A model generated the notes under the pieces. It saw only the letters and a program-made list of their open reading frames with translations. It made no database searches and was not told the DNA's origin. 64,000 nt of DNA from Paeniglutamicibacter quisquiliarum. GTDB taxonomy: Bacteria; Actinomycetota; Actinomycetes; Actinomycetales; Micrococcaceae. The stretch lies in assembly GCF_019084045.1 (NCBI RefSeq), contig NZ_JAHRED010000006.1:62001-126000 (forward strand), given 5' to 3'. Position numbers and translations under genes: made by a program. This document shows positions 43,755 through 52,543 of this stretch, in pieces. How positions within the stretch are numbered: the stretch's first letter is position 1; each line of letters begins with the position of its first letter.

Positions 43755-45251
43755 TTAGGCCTTGCCGGCCATTTCGGCGGCGCCATCGGTCGAGCCCGCA
43801 ACGCCGGCCGCGTAGGCCTCGCGCAGGATCGCGCCGAGGTTCGCATCAACGTTGGTCCAGTACTGGAAGAAGCCTTCGCGGATGGACTCGATGCTGATGC
43901 CCTGGCACTGGCCCAGCAGGGTCGCGTGGAAGCGTTCCTTGGCAGCTGCATCGTAGACCTCGCGGTACAGGGTGCCTGCCTGGCCGAAGTCGTCGTCCTC
44001 CGAGCGCAGGGTCTGCGCGGCGCGAACCATCTCGCCGTCGGTCTCCCAGCCGCCCTCGCCGGCACGTTCCGGCTGTGCCGCCGGGCCGCCGAAGGAGTTC
44101 GGGGTGTAGACGCGGGCGTCTGCGTCGTTGAAGTGGTACTGCATGGAGCCCTCATGCATGTAGTTGTTCACCTTGGCCGCGTGCGGCTGGTTGACCGGCA
44201 ACTGGTTGTAGTTGGTGCCGATGCGGTTGCGCTGGGCGTCCGGGTAGGAGAACACGCGCGCCATCAGCATCTTGTCGGGGCTGATGTCGATGCCCGGGAC
44301 CAGGTTAGAGGGCGAGAATGCCGCCTGCTCGATCTCGGCGAAGAAGTTGCGCGGGTTGCGGTTCAGCGTGAAGTGGCCAACCGGGATCAGCGGGTAGTCC
44401 GCGTGCGGCCAGACCTTGGTCATGTCGAACGGGTTGAAGCGGTAGGTCTTGCCCTCTTCGTACGGCATGATCTGGACCTTGACGTCCCAGGTCGGGAAGT
44501 TGCCGGCCTCGATGTTGTCGAACAGGTCGCGGCGGTAGAAGTCGGCGTCGGAGCCCGCAAGCTTCTCGGCCTCTTCGTTGGACATGTTGTGCACGCCCTG
44601 GCGGGAAATGAAGTGGTACTGCACCCAGAACCGCTCGCCCTCGGCGTTGATCCACTGGTAGGTGTGCGAGCCGTAGCCGTTCATTTCGCGCCAGGAGGTC
44701 GGCAGGCCGCGGTCGCCCATCAGGTACGTCACCTGGTGTGCGGACTCGGGGGAGTGGGTCCAGAAGTCCCACTGCATGTCGGCATCGCGCAGGCCGGAGG
44801 CGCCCAGGCGCTTCTGCGAGTGGATGAAGTCGGGGAACTTAAGCCCATCGCGGATGAAGAACACCGGGGTGTTGTTGCCCACGACGTCGTAGTTGCCCTC
44901 GGTGGTGTAGAAGCGAAGTGCGAACCCGCGCACGTCGCGCCAGGTGTCCGGGGAGCCCTGCTCGCCGGCCACGGAGGAGAAGCGCAGCAGCGTCTCGGAC
45001 TTGGCGCCCGGCTGGAAGACGGCCGCGCGGGTGTACTTCGAGACGTCCTCGGTGACGGTGAATTCACCGAAGGCCCCGCCGCCCTTGGCGTGCGGGTTGC
45101 GCTCCGGCACGCGCTCGCGGTTGAACGCGGCAAGCTTCTCGACGAGGTAGCGGTCGTGGAGGGCGGTGATGCCGTCCGGGCCGGAGGTCAGCGAATGGGC
45201 ATCGCTGGCAACCGGGGCGCCGCTCTGGGTGGTGGTGAAGTTCTCGCTCAA
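43755..45251 (-). CDS. katA: Monofunctional haem catalase KatA
   Basis: Cytoplasmic catalase breaking down hydrogen peroxide (about 498 aa). The catalytic His is in [12 protein letters not shown], the catalytic Asn in [12 protein letters not shown], and the haem-ligand Tyr in [19 protein letters not shown] at 45251 is chosen as start because AAGGAG sits six bases before it and gives the usual MSENFTTT terminus. The ATG at 45269, six codons upstream, has no ribosome binding site and would place the AAGGAG inside the gene. The Fur/PerR gene is 58 bp upstream on the same strand, so furA-katA is probably one peroxide-controlled unit. Confidence 0.94.
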   Translation of the reverse strand: MSENFTTTQSGAPVASDAHSLTSGPDGITALHDRYLVEKLAAFNRERVPERNPHAKGGGAFGEFTVTEDVSKYTRAAVFQPGAKSETLLRFSSVAGEQGSPDTWRDVRGFALRFYTTEGNYDVVGNNTPVFFIRDGLKFPDFIHSQKRLGASGLRDADMQWDFWTHSPESAHQVTYLMGDRGLPTSWREMNGYGSHTYQWINAEGERFWVQYHFISRQGVHNMSNEEAEKLAGSDADFYRRDLFDNIEAGNFPTWDVKVQIMPYEEGKTYRFNPFDMTKVWPHADYPLIPVGHFTLNRNPRNFFAEIEQAAFSPSNLVPGIDISPDKMLMARVFSYPDAQRNRIGTNYNQLPVNQPHAAKVNNYMHEGSMQYHFNDADARVYTPNSFGGPAAQPERAGEGGWETDGEMVRAAQTLRSEDDDFGQAGTLYREVYDAAAKERFHATLLGQCQGISIESIREGFFQYWTNVDANLGAILREAYAAGVAGSTDGAAEMAGKA

Positions 45252-45308
45252 GAGATTCTCCTTCTTCATGTGGGTTGGTAACTCTTCTGCCGGATTTCCG
45301 ACGGGCGG

Positions 45309-45728
45309 CTAGGCCGCGCCGGTTTTCCTGCAGTTTTCACAGAAGCCCTGGTAAAGGACATCGGCAATCTGGATTTCCATGCCGTGGCTGTCCGACGGGG
45401 TCAGGCAGGGGGCGTGGCCCACCGCGCATTCCACATCTTCGATCCTGCCGCAGCTGGTGCAAATGGCGTGATGGTGGTTGTCGTTGACGCGGGTCTCATA
45501 GAGGGCCGCGGAGTGCGGGGGAGTGAACCGTCGCAACATGCCTTGTTCCGTCAGATCATTAAGCACGTTGTAGACGGACTGGATGGAAACATCCGGCAAC
45601 GCCCGGTGGACCGCGGTGACAACTCTCTCCGCCGAGGAGTGCGGATGGTGCTCCAGGGCCTCGAGCACGGCAAGGCGGCCGCGGGTGACCCGCAGTCCAA
45701 GTTCCCGCATCCGTGCCGAATAGTCCAT
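45309..45728 (-). CDS. Fur-family repressor (FurA/PerR/CatR-like)
   Basis: Metal-dependent regulator of 139 aa. It has a winged HTH (VTRGRLAVLEALEHHPHSSAERV, SIQSVYNVLNDLTEQGML), a regulatory metal site NDNHHHAICTSCG, and a C-terminal structural zinc pair CENC. Its place just upstream of katA is that of peroxide-sensing FurA/CatR proteins. Start M4 (45728) is favoured: TTGACA, a 17-bp spacer and TGGAAT end seven bases before it, whereas the first ATG lies inside the -10. The operator at 45746-45770 should mediate autoregulation and katA control. Confidence 0.9.
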   Translation of the reverse strand: MDYSARMRELGLRVTRGRLAVLEALEHHPHSSAERVVTAVHRALPDVSIQSVYNVLNDLTEQGMLRRFTPPHSAALYETRVNDNHHHAICTSCGRIEDVECAVGHAPCLTPSDSHGMEIQIADVLYQGFCENCRKTGAA

Positions 45729-45745
45729 GTGATCCATTCCACCGT

Positions 45746-45770
45746 CTTATTTTGAATCTGTCAAGATAAG
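45746..45770 (-). promoter_or_regulatory. FurA-type operator over the fur-katA promoter
   Basis: Read on the minus strand: CTTATCTTG, seven bases, CAAAATAAG (arms match at 8 of 9 positions). It contains the -35 TTGACA of the fur promoter. The same gap also serves the divergent MFS gene at 45809. Confidence 0.7.
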
Positions 45771-45808
45771 GGTCGGCGTGTTGCGGCCGCTGTCGCTAGA
45801 CTCGATCC

Positions 45809-47089
45809 GTGGCCCGACTCCTTGCCGACCTGACCCCCTTGCGCGAAAGCCCCGCCTTCAAGAGGCTGTGGATCGGCAATGCCCTCTCGGCTGTCGGCGG
45901 ACAACTCACCCTCGTGGCGGTCAGCCTCGAGGTCTACGCCCTGACGGGCTCCAGCCTCTACGTCGGCCTGCTGGGCGCCTTCGCGCTGGTGCCGCTGGTG
46001 CTGACGGGCCTGTACGGCGGTTCCATCGCCGATGCCCATGACCGCCGCAAGGTCGCGCTGGCCTCGGCGCTGGTGCTGTGGGCCGCCACGGCCGCCATTG
46101 CTGCCCAGGCCTGGCTGGGCGTGGACAACGTCTGGGTGCTCTATGGGCTGGTGGCCGTCCACTCCGCGGCCGGCGGCATCAACCAGCCCACCCGGGGGGC
46201 CATCATCCCGGCCATCGTCGGGCTCAAGGCCCTGCCGGCGGCCAACTCGCTGAACATGGTCACCTTCGGCATCGCCCAGATGGTCGGGCCGTTGCTCGGC
46301 GGGCTGCTGGTTGCCCAAATCGGGTTCGGCTGGACCTACTCCATCGATGTGCTGACCTATGGCGCCGCCGTGTGGTCCGTCTACAAGCTGCCCTCGCTGC
46401 CGCCTGAGGGAACGCCGGCGAAGGCCGGGCTGCGGTCGGTCATCGAGGGGTTCAGGTTCCTGGGCACCCAGCCCAATGTCCGCATGACCTTCCTGATCGA
46501 CCTGGCGGCCATGGTCCTGGCCGCACCCCGGGCGCTGCTTCCCGCCATCGGGGCCGTGCTGATCGGCGGTGGCGAGCTGACCATGGGCGTCCTCCTGGCG
46601 GCGACGGCCATGGGTGCCTTCCTGGCGGGACTGTTCTCCGGGCCCGTGGGACGGATCCACCGCCACGGCGTGGCGGTGTTCATCTGCGTCTGTGCCTGGG
46701 GAGCGAGCATCGGCCTCTTCGGTGCCTTCGTCATCCTGGCCGCCCGCAGCCCGGTTCCGCCCGACGGCACCGCCGGTGCCTGGATCTGGCCGGCCGCGGC
46801 ATGCATGGCGTTGGCCGGCGTTGCCGACGCCGTTTCCTCGGTCTTCCGCACCACCATCCTGCAAACCGCCACCCCGGATCACCTGCGCGGGCGCCTGCAG
46901 GGGGTTTTCATCGTGGTGGTCGCCGGCGGGCCGCGGCTGGGGGAAATGCTCTCCGGTTCCGTCGCCGGCGGCATCGGCGAAGGCTGGACGCTACTTCTCG
47001 GCGGGATTGCGTGCATTGCGGCCGCCGCCGCACTGATGCGCTGGGAGCCCGGGTTCCTGCGCTACGACGCGCGGGAACCGAAGCCCTGA
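45809..47089 (+). CDS. MFS transporter (MFS_3/EntS-like)
   Basis: A 426-aa MFS protein. The N-terminus RESPAFKRLWIGNALSAVGGQLTLVAVSLEVYALTGSSLYVGLLG and the loop GGSIADAHDRRKVALASALVL are typical of the MFS_3 group, which includes enterobactin exporters and macrolide efflux pumps. The substrate is unknown. GTG 45809 lies six bases after TAGACT, suggesting a leaderless mRNA. It diverges from the fur gene across 80 bp, so the Fur-type operator might affect it too, but it has its own -10. Confidence 0.88.
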   Translation: MARLLADLTPLRESPAFKRLWIGNALSAVGGQLTLVAVSLEVYALTGSSLYVGLLGAFALVPLVLTGLYGGSIADAHDRRKVALASALVLWAATAAIAAQAWLGVDNVWVLYGLVAVHSAAGGINQPTRGAIIPAIVGLKALPAANSLNMVTFGIAQMVGPLLGGLLVAQIGFGWTYSIDVLTYGAAVWSVYKLPSLPPEGTPAKAGLRSVIEGFRFLGTQPNVRMTFLIDLAAMVLAAPRALLPAIGAVLIGGGELTMGVLLAATAMGAFLAGLFSGPVGRIHRHGVAVFICVCAWGASIGLFGAFVILAARSPVPPDGTAGAWIWPAAACMALAGVADAVSSVFRTTILQTATPDHLRGRLQGVFIVVVAGGPRLGEMLSGSVAGGIGEGWTLLLGGIACIAAAAALMRWEPGFLRYDAREPKP

Positions 47090-47194
47090 GCGGTGCTCCC
47101 GGCGGGAACAAAGCACGCTCCCAGACACGTTCACTAGACTGGACCCAACAATCGGCACGACGCGGCCGAACCGTACCCCGAGGAGAGAAACACA

Positions 47195-48064
47195 GTGCAC
47201 AATCACAACAACGGCCTGAAGACGGCGGGGTTGCTTGGCGGCATGTTCGCGCTGCTGCTGGCCATTGGTGCCCTGCTGGCGTCCGGGACCGGAAGCAGCA
47301 GTTTTATCTGGATCTTCGCCCTCATCGGCGTGGCAACGACGGCCTACGGTTACTGGAATTCCGACAAGCTGGCGATCCGCTCGATGCAGGCCTACCCGGT
47401 CACCGAGGCGGAACAGCCTGCCATGCACCGGATCGTTCGCGAGCTCTCCATTGCCGCCCAGCAGCCGATGCCGCGCCTCTATGTTTCCCCGACCAACGCG
47501 CCCAATGCCTTCGCCACCGGACGCAACCCGGAAAATGCCGCGGTGTGCTGCACCGAGGGCATCCTGCACCTGCTCAATGAACGCGAGTTGCGCGGGGTGC
47601 TGGGCCACGAGCTGATGCACGTCTACAACCGGGACATCCTCACCTCCTCGGTGGCCGCGGCCGTTGCCGGTGTCATCACCTCGGTGGCGCAGATGATGCT
47701 CTTCTTCGGAGGCGGCGACCGACGCAACTCCAACCCGATCGCCCTGATCGCCATGTCGCTGCTGGCTCCGCTGGCCTCGACCGTCATCCAGATGGCCATC
47801 AGCCGCACCCGCGAATACGATGCCGACGAGGACGGGGCCAAGCTGACCAACGACCCGCTGGCACTGGCCTCGGCACTGCGCAAGCTCGAGGGCGGCGTGC
47901 AGCGTGCCCCGCTGCCGGCCGACGACCAGCGCCTGGTGAACACCTCGCACCTGATGATCGCCAACCCCTTTGCAGGTGCCCGGAAGCTCTTTGCCACGCA
48001 CCCGCCGATGGACGACCGCGTGGCCCGGCTGGAAAAGATGGCGGGCCAGTCCCTAGGCTACTGA
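47195..48064 (+). CDS. htpX: HtpX-family zinc metalloprotease
   Basis: Membrane M48B protease (289 aa) that degrades misfolded membrane proteins. Two N-terminal helices (residues about 8-50) are followed by the zinc motif HELMH at His138-His142, a pair of helices, and the third zinc ligand in [25 protein letters not shown] is also diagnostic. GTG 47195 has AGGAGAG nine bases upstream. TAGACT near 47134 could be its -10. It is a single gene closed by a strong terminator. Confidence 0.93.
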   Translation: MHNHNNGLKTAGLLGGMFALLLAIGALLASGTGSSSFIWIFALIGVATTAYGYWNSDKLAIRSMQAYPVTEAEQPAMHRIVRELSIAAQQPMPRLYVSPTNAPNAFATGRNPENAAVCCTEGILHLLNERELRGVLGHELMHVYNRDILTSSVAAAVAGVITSVAQMMLFFGGGDRRNSNPIALIAMSLLAPLASTVIQMAISRTREYDADEDGAKLTNDPLALASALRKLEGGVQRAPLPADDQRLVNTSHLMIANPFAGARKLFATHPPMDDRVARLEKMAGQSLGY

Positions 48065-48094
48065 CGGTAGCCCGCACCACCACGGAACCCAAGC

Positions 48095-48127
48095 AACGGT
48101 CCCGGGCCTTGGCCCGGGACCGTTTTT
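48095..48127 (+). terminator. Strong terminator after htpX
   Basis: AACGGTCCCGGGCC-TT-GGCCCGGGACCGTT is a perfect 14-bp stem with a 2-nt loop region, followed by TTTCG. Confidence 0.9.
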
Positions 48128-48300
48128 CGTGTCGCATCAACCGGCCGTCCCGGCGGGTCACCCGGATCGCCTGCGTCGCGCCGCCGACGATCCCCTTTAT
48201 TTCCGCAGGGTTCGCACCCACAATGGATCCAAGCGGGCAACAATCCCGCCGCGGCTTTCCGCCTGACCCCGTCCGTGACCCACCCACACCCGAGGACCCC

Positions 48301-49461
48301 ATGAAAATCGCTCGCCCGCTCCGGTTCACGGCGGTACTGTCCGTGGCGGCGCTGTCAGTCACCGGCTGCACCGGCACCACCCCCGAGGCTGAAGGGGAGG
48401 GGCCCATCCAGGTCACCAGCAGCGAGGACTCCTGCACGCTCTCCACTGCGACCGCACCCGGCGGAACCGTCACCTTCAACGTGAAGAACGAGGGCAACCG
48501 GGTCACGGAGTTCTACCTCCTGGCCGAGGACGGGCTGCGCGTCATTGGCGAGGTGGAGAACATCGGCCCCGGACTGACCCGGGACCTGATCGTGGTGGCA
48601 CCGGAAGGAAAGTACGTCACCGCCTGCAAACCCGGAATGGTGGGCGACGGCATCCGCGCCGACATGGTGCTCAGCGCCGCACCCGAGGGGCAGAACATCA
48701 GCACCGACCGGGCGGAGAAGCAGCGGCAGGCCGTCACGCTGTACGCCGCCTACGTCAAGGACCAGACCGGGCAGCTGGTGACGGGCACCGGGGAATTCGC
48801 CAAGGCCTTCACCGACGGGGACACGGCCACCGCGAAGGAGCTGTACCCCGTGGTGCGCATGCACTGGGAGCGCATCGAACCTGTCGCCGAATCCTTCGGC
48901 GACCTCGACCCGATCCTGGACGCCCGCGAGGCGGACCTGGAAGAGGGACAGGAGTGGACGGGCTGGCACCGCGCCGAGAAGGACCTCTGGCCGCCGGCCA
49001 CCGGATACAAGCCGATGAGCGCCGCCGAACGCTCGGAGCTGGCCGCCAAGATGGTCGCCGACACCGGGGAACTCTACAACCGCACCCGCGAGCTGACCTA
49101 CACCCCGGACAAGCTCGCCAACGGCGCCAAGGAACTGCTCGACGAGGTCGCCACCGGGAAGGTGACCGGCGAGGAGGAAATCTGGTCGCACACCGACCTC
49201 TGGGATTTCCAGGCAAACATCGATGGCGCCCGCATCGCCTACGAGGACCTCAAACCGCTGCTCTCCGATTCCGACGCGGAATTGGACGCCTCGCTGCAGC
49301 AGAAATTCGACGAACTGCAAAAGCTGCTCGACCAGCACAAGGTGGGCGAGGGATTCGTGTTCTATGACAAGCTCAGCCGGGCACAGGTGCAGGAACTCAG
49401 CGCCGCCGTCGACGCGCTGGCCGAGCCGCTGTCCAGGCTGACCGCCGCCGTGGTGAAGTAG
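48301..49461 (+). CDS. efeO: Iron uptake system lipoprotein EfeO
   Basis: Surface-anchored iron-binding component of the Efe system (386 aa). A signal peptide ends in the lipobox VTGCTG. It is followed by a cupredoxin-like domain (CTLSTATAPGGTVTFNVKNEG) and an M75 domain with the metal-binding HxxE seen as MHWERIEPVAESFGD. ATG 48301 is chosen because it directly starts the signal peptide; the open frame upstream is non-coding. efeB follows after 5 bp. The permease gene efeU, normally first in efeUOB, is absent: htpX and its terminator are upstream. No clear DtxR/IdeR iron box was found in the 170 bp upstream. Confidence 0.9.
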   Translation: MKIARPLRFTAVLSVAALSVTGCTGTTPEAEGEGPIQVTSSEDSCTLSTATAPGGTVTFNVKNEGNRVTEFYLLAEDGLRVIGEVENIGPGLTRDLIVVAPEGKYVTACKPGMVGDGIRADMVLSAAPEGQNISTDRAEKQRQAVTLYAAYVKDQTGQLVTGTGEFAKAFTDGDTATAKELYPVVRMHWERIEPVAESFGDLDPILDAREADLEEGQEWTGWHRAEKDLWPPATGYKPMSAAERSELAAKMVADTGELYNRTRELTYTPDKLANGAKELLDEVATGKVTGEEEIWSHTDLWDFQANIDGARIAYEDLKPLLSDSDAELDASLQQKFDELQKLLDQHKVGEGFVFYDKLSRAQVQELSAAVDALAEPLSRLTAAVVK

Positions 49462-49466
49462 GGACC

Positions 49467-50780
49467 ATGCGCAGCAAGGCCAGCGCCACGGCGGGTACCG
49501 GGGGAGATCACGTGGCTCCGGAGGCAGGGTCGGGGCGGGCCTTGCCCAGCAGGCGCTCCCTGTTGGTCGCGGCGGGGGCCGGCGGACTCGGGGTTGCCGC
49601 CGGTGCCCTGGGGCACGCCAAGCTCGGTGCCGCCCAAGAGCCCGCCGGCGACGTCGTGGCATTCCATGGCCCCCACCAACCCGGCATCGCCACACCGGCG
49701 CAGGATCGCATGCACGTCGCGGCCTTCGACGTCACCGCCGAGGGCCGGCGGGAGCTCATTGCCCTGCTCACCGAATGGACGGCAGCCATCGAACAGCTGA
49801 TGCGCGGCGCGGACGTGGGGGAGTCCGGGGCCACCGGGGGCAGCTACGATGCGCCGCCGGAGGACACCGGCGAGGCCCTGGGCCTGTCGGCGAGCCACCT
49901 GAGCATCACCGTGGGCTTTGGCCGCAGCCTCTTCGCGGACGCGCACGGCCCGCGGTTCGGGTTGGAGGGAAGGATTCCCGCGGCGCTGATCGCGTTGCCG
50001 CACTTCCCCGGCGATGCCTTGGAGGACACCCGCAGCGGGGGAGACCTCGTGGTCCAGGCCTGCGCGGATGACCCGCAGGTGGCGGTCCATGCGGTGCGGA
50101 ACCTGGCGCGCATTGCCTTTGGCCGGGCGCGGGTGCGGTGGTCCCAGATCGGTTTTGGCCGCACCTCCTCGACTTCCACCGCACAGGCCACCCCGAGGAA
50201 CCTCTTCGGCTTCAAGGACGGCACGGCAAACCTGAAGGCGGAGGAGCAAAAGGCCCTGGACGAACACGTCTGGGTAGGTGGCGCCACCGGCGCTGAGGCG
50301 TGGATGAACGGAGGCACCTACATGGTGGCGCGCCGTATCCGCATGCACATCGAAACCTGGGACCGGACGTCCTTGCGCGAACAGGAAAACATCTTCGGCC
50401 GCACCAAGCGCGAGGGTGCACCGCTGTCCGGCGGCACTGAATTCTCGAAGCCGGACTTTGCCATGGCGGGCCGCGGAGGGCCAATCATGCCGGTGGATTC
50501 ACACGTGGCGCTGGCCCACCCCTCGGCCAACGGCGGCGTGCAGATGTTGCGCCGCGGCTTCAACTACACCGACGGCTCCGATGGCCTGGGCCGCCTGGAT
50601 GCGGGTCTGTTCTTCATAGCGTTCGTAGTGGATCCGCGCACGCACTACGTGCCGATGCAAAATGCCATGGCGAGGAACGATGCGCTCGTTGAATACCTGA
50701 AGCACACCGGGTCCGGGCTCTTCGCTGTCCCGCCGGGGGTGCGGGAGGGCCAATATCTCGGGCAGGGCCTGTTTGGCTGA
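49467..50780 (+). CDS. efeB: Deferrochelatase/DyP-type peroxidase EfeB
   Basis: Haem-containing, Tat-exported dye-decolorising peroxidase (437 aa) of the iron uptake system. The Tat signal is PSRRSLLVAAGAGGLGVAAG. The DyP fold shows VGFGRSLF and the distal Asp motif GFKDGTANL; the proximal His lies in the C-terminal MNGGTYMVARRIRMHIETWD...DSHVALAHP region. In E. coli EfeB oxidises ferrous iron or removes iron from haem. It starts 5 bp after efeO. A hairpin separates it from the convergent yajQ gene. Confidence 0.92.
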   Translation: MRSKASATAGTGGDHVAPEAGSGRALPSRRSLLVAAGAGGLGVAAGALGHAKLGAAQEPAGDVVAFHGPHQPGIATPAQDRMHVAAFDVTAEGRRELIALLTEWTAAIEQLMRGADVGESGATGGSYDAPPEDTGEALGLSASHLSITVGFGRSLFADAHGPRFGLEGRIPAALIALPHFPGDALEDTRSGGDLVVQACADDPQVAVHAVRNLARIAFGRARVRWSQIGFGRTSSTSTAQATPRNLFGFKDGTANLKAEEQKALDEHVWVGGATGAEAWMNGGTYMVARRIRMHIETWDRTSLREQENIFGRTKREGAPLSGGTEFSKPDFAMAGRGGPIMPVDSHVALAHPSANGGVQMLRRGFNYTDGSDGLGRLDAGLFFIAFVVDPRTHYVPMQNAMARNDALVEYLKHTGSGLFAVPPGVREGQYLGQGLFG

Positions 50781-50805
50781 TGGCTGCCGCGTGCCGCACC
50801 TAAAG

Positions 50806-50847
50806 CAACGGGAGGCCGTCACCTCTGGTGGTGACAGCCTCCCGTTG
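50806..50847. terminator. Bidirectional hairpin between efeB and yajQ
   Basis: CAACGGGAGGC-GTCAC pairs with GTGAC-GCCTCCCGTTG with one mismatch, a 16-bp stem. It lies between two convergent stops. Confidence 0.7.
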
Positions 50848-50880
50848 TCCGCGGCGGAGCCGCGCGATCAAGGACTTCGC

Positions 50881-51369
50881 TTAGCGGAAGTTCACGAACT
50901 GCAGATCTGCTTCCTCAAAGCCGCGCAGCAGGGTCATGGTGGCCTGCAGATCGTCGCGGGACTTGGAAGACACGCGAAGTTCGTCACCCTGGATGGTGGA
51001 CTTCACACCCTTGGGGGCCTCGTCGCGGATCAACTTGTTGATCTTCTTTGCCACATCCTGGGCGATGCCTTCAACGATCTCGGCCTCGATGCGGTATTCC
51101 TTGCCCGAGGCGAATGGTTCTCCGGCTTCCAGGGACTTCAGTGAGATGTTGCGCTTGACCAGCTTGGACTGGAAGACGTCGAGAACCGCCTTGACGCGTT
51201 CCTCGGAGTTTGCCTTCATGAGGATCTTTTCGCCGCTGAAGTCAATCTCGGCGCCGATGCCCTTGAAGTCGTAGCGCTGGACTATTTCCTTCTGCGCCTG
51301 GTTCAGTGCATTGGACACTTCCTGGCTGTCAACCTTGCTGACAACATCAAAAGTTGAATCGCTCGCCAT
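50881..51369 (-). CDS. YajQ-family nucleotide-binding protein (UPF0234)
   Basis: A 162-aa protein with the YajQ fold. It starts DSTFDVVSKVDSQEVSNALNQ and has QRYDFKG and KLIRDEAPKGVKSTIQGDELRVSSKSRDDLQA, all diagnostic. Some members bind cyclic di-GMP; others bind GTP or ATP, and the role here is unknown. ATG 51369 has AAGGAGG six bases before it, so the longer frame to 51549 is rejected. Confidence 0.93.
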   Translation of the reverse strand: MASDSTFDVVSKVDSQEVSNALNQAQKEIVQRYDFKGIGAEIDFSGEKILMKANSEERVKAVLDVFQSKLVKRNISLKSLEAGEPFASGKEYRIEAEIVEGIAQDVAKKINKLIRDEAPKGVKSTIQGDELRVSSKSRDDLQATMTLLRGFEEADLQFVNFR

Positions 51370-51470
51370 GTGAGCCTCCTTGGGTAGTGATTGTGCTTTG
51401 CCTACAAGAGTACCGGGGCGCCCCAAATGCCCGGAGGAACCATGTGCTGACGCGCCGTCGAACCCTCGAT

Positions 51471-51511
51471 TTGCACTCTTGGGAAATAGTCGGGTAGAGT
51501 TTCTACTCGTT
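51471..51511 (+). promoter_or_regulatory. tRNA-Tyr promoter
   Basis: TTGCAC (51471-51476), an 18-bp spacer, TAGAGT (51495-51500), then TTCTA and CTCGTT (51506-51511). The TAGAGT-N5-CTCGTT block recurs at both tRNA-Thr genes. Confidence 0.75.
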
Positions 51512-51527
51512 CCGAAGGGAACAATTC

Positions 51528-51609
51528 GGCAGATTACCCGAGCGGCCAAAGGGGGCTGACTGTAAATCAGCTGGCAACGCCTTCACTGGTTCGAATCCAG
51601 TATCTGCCA
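51528..51609 (+). tRNA. tRNA-Tyr (GTA)
   Basis: Class-II tRNA with a 7-bp acceptor stem (GGCAGAT / ATCTGCC), anticodon loop CTGTAAA (anticodon GTA) on stem CTGA/TCAG, a variable arm around GGCAACGCC, and T-arm ACTGG-TTCGAAT-CCAGT. The 3' CCA is only partly encoded (ACC follows). Confidence 0.95.
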
Positions 51610-51619
51610 CCGAATGAAC

Positions 51620-51662
51620 AAAGCCCGTGTTCAAATCCACAAGATTTGAACACGGGCTTTTT
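51620..51662 (+). terminator. tRNA-Tyr terminator
   Basis: A perfect 18-bp stem (AAAGCCCGTGTTCAAATC and its complement) with loop CACAA, followed by TTC. Confidence 0.9.
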
Positions 51663-51779
51663 CGTGCCCGGACCGCGTTGCTGCAGGTGGGGGCCTGATT
51701 GGAAGTCGGGCGGCGGGCTTCGTTCCGGAATGTGACCCACTCAACATCCCTAAGTTGGGCGATGCCCACCACCCAAGAT

Positions 51780-52193
51780 TCATGCGGCCAACTTCTCGCT
51801 CATCGGGACCACATAGATGTCCCAGAGCAACATGATGGAATCACGCGGGGCCGACAACACTGCGTGATAGTGCGCCCACTGCCATTCCGTCGCCCCGTTG
51901 TCGTCCCTCGGCCTGGGAGGGCAAGAGCCGGGGGTGAGCCACCGCTTGCCATTCCAGATGGCCTGCAATGGCCCAACGGCAGTGGCCGCGGCCGTGGTGT
52001 CTTCCAGCGGGCCGGGAAAGGAAACCCGTTCCTGGATCCGCAGTGCGGGGGCAACCGCAAAAGGCGTGGATTCAACGATGGCCAAATCCATGGGCAGTGC
52101 GTCGACGTAGCGCTCCGCGAGCAGCATTCCTTCGGAGAGGGCCTTGCGCCCGGATTCCCCGGTCGTTATCAGCAACAAGGTGCAGCGTGTCAT
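51780..52193 (-). CDS. Hypothetical 137-aa protein
   Basis: I do not recognise this protein. The start MTRCTLLLITTGESGRKALSEGM is fairly hydrophobic but is not a clear signal peptide, and the middle contains two Trp-rich stretches (AIWNGKRWLTP, EWQWAHYHAV). No cysteine clusters or catalytic motifs are seen. There is no good ribosome binding site or -10 before the ATG, and the opposite strand also has an open frame. It may be a lineage-specific gene or a chance ORF in the gap between tRNA-Tyr and thioredoxin. Confidence 0.35.
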   Translation of the reverse strand: MTRCTLLLITTGESGRKALSEGMLLAERYVDALPMDLAIVESTPFAVAPALRIQERVSFPGPLEDTTAAATAVGPLQAIWNGKRWLTPGSCPPRPRDDNGATEWQWAHYHAVLSAPRDSIMLLWDIYVVPMSEKLAA

Positions 52194-52543
52194 ATCCGAG
52201 TTGGCAGCCGACCCGCATCCGTCTCTACGCGGTCCGGGTCAGGATGCATCCTTCCTGTTATCCGTGGCGCCCGCTGTTTCCTCTGGAAACCGGGCCTGGC
52301 TGGCGAACCGGATGGGACCACAAGACCCGCGCTTCGCCCGATGCTTTGGTGGATGGCTGCCTCCTTGGTCGGCTGTGGCATTTCCTTGAGCATACGGAGG
52401 CGTGCGCATGGATGGGGGCTGCCGGAATAGATTGTGGATAACTTGTTGCCCGTGGTCGTGACGGGGAGGTGAAAACGGCGTGGGGAAGCCGAAATCCGAG
52501 TGCCGACTGCGGCGACTCCTGCTTCACGCGGTACCGTTGGTAT
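52194..52543. other. Gap upstream of thioredoxin
   Basis: About 350 bp. Overlapping frames occur on both strands, but none is recognisable or has start signals. The last bases hold the thioredoxin -10, TACCGT (52532-52537). Confidence 0.5.

Noticed and set aside
43677-45281. A 534-codon plus-strand frame over katA
   Set aside because: It is antisense to catalase, which has all catalytic and haem-ligand motifs.
48128-48300. Searched for a DtxR/IdeR iron box before efeO
   Set aside because: No TTAGG-type palindrome could be seen by eye; a weak site cannot be excluded.
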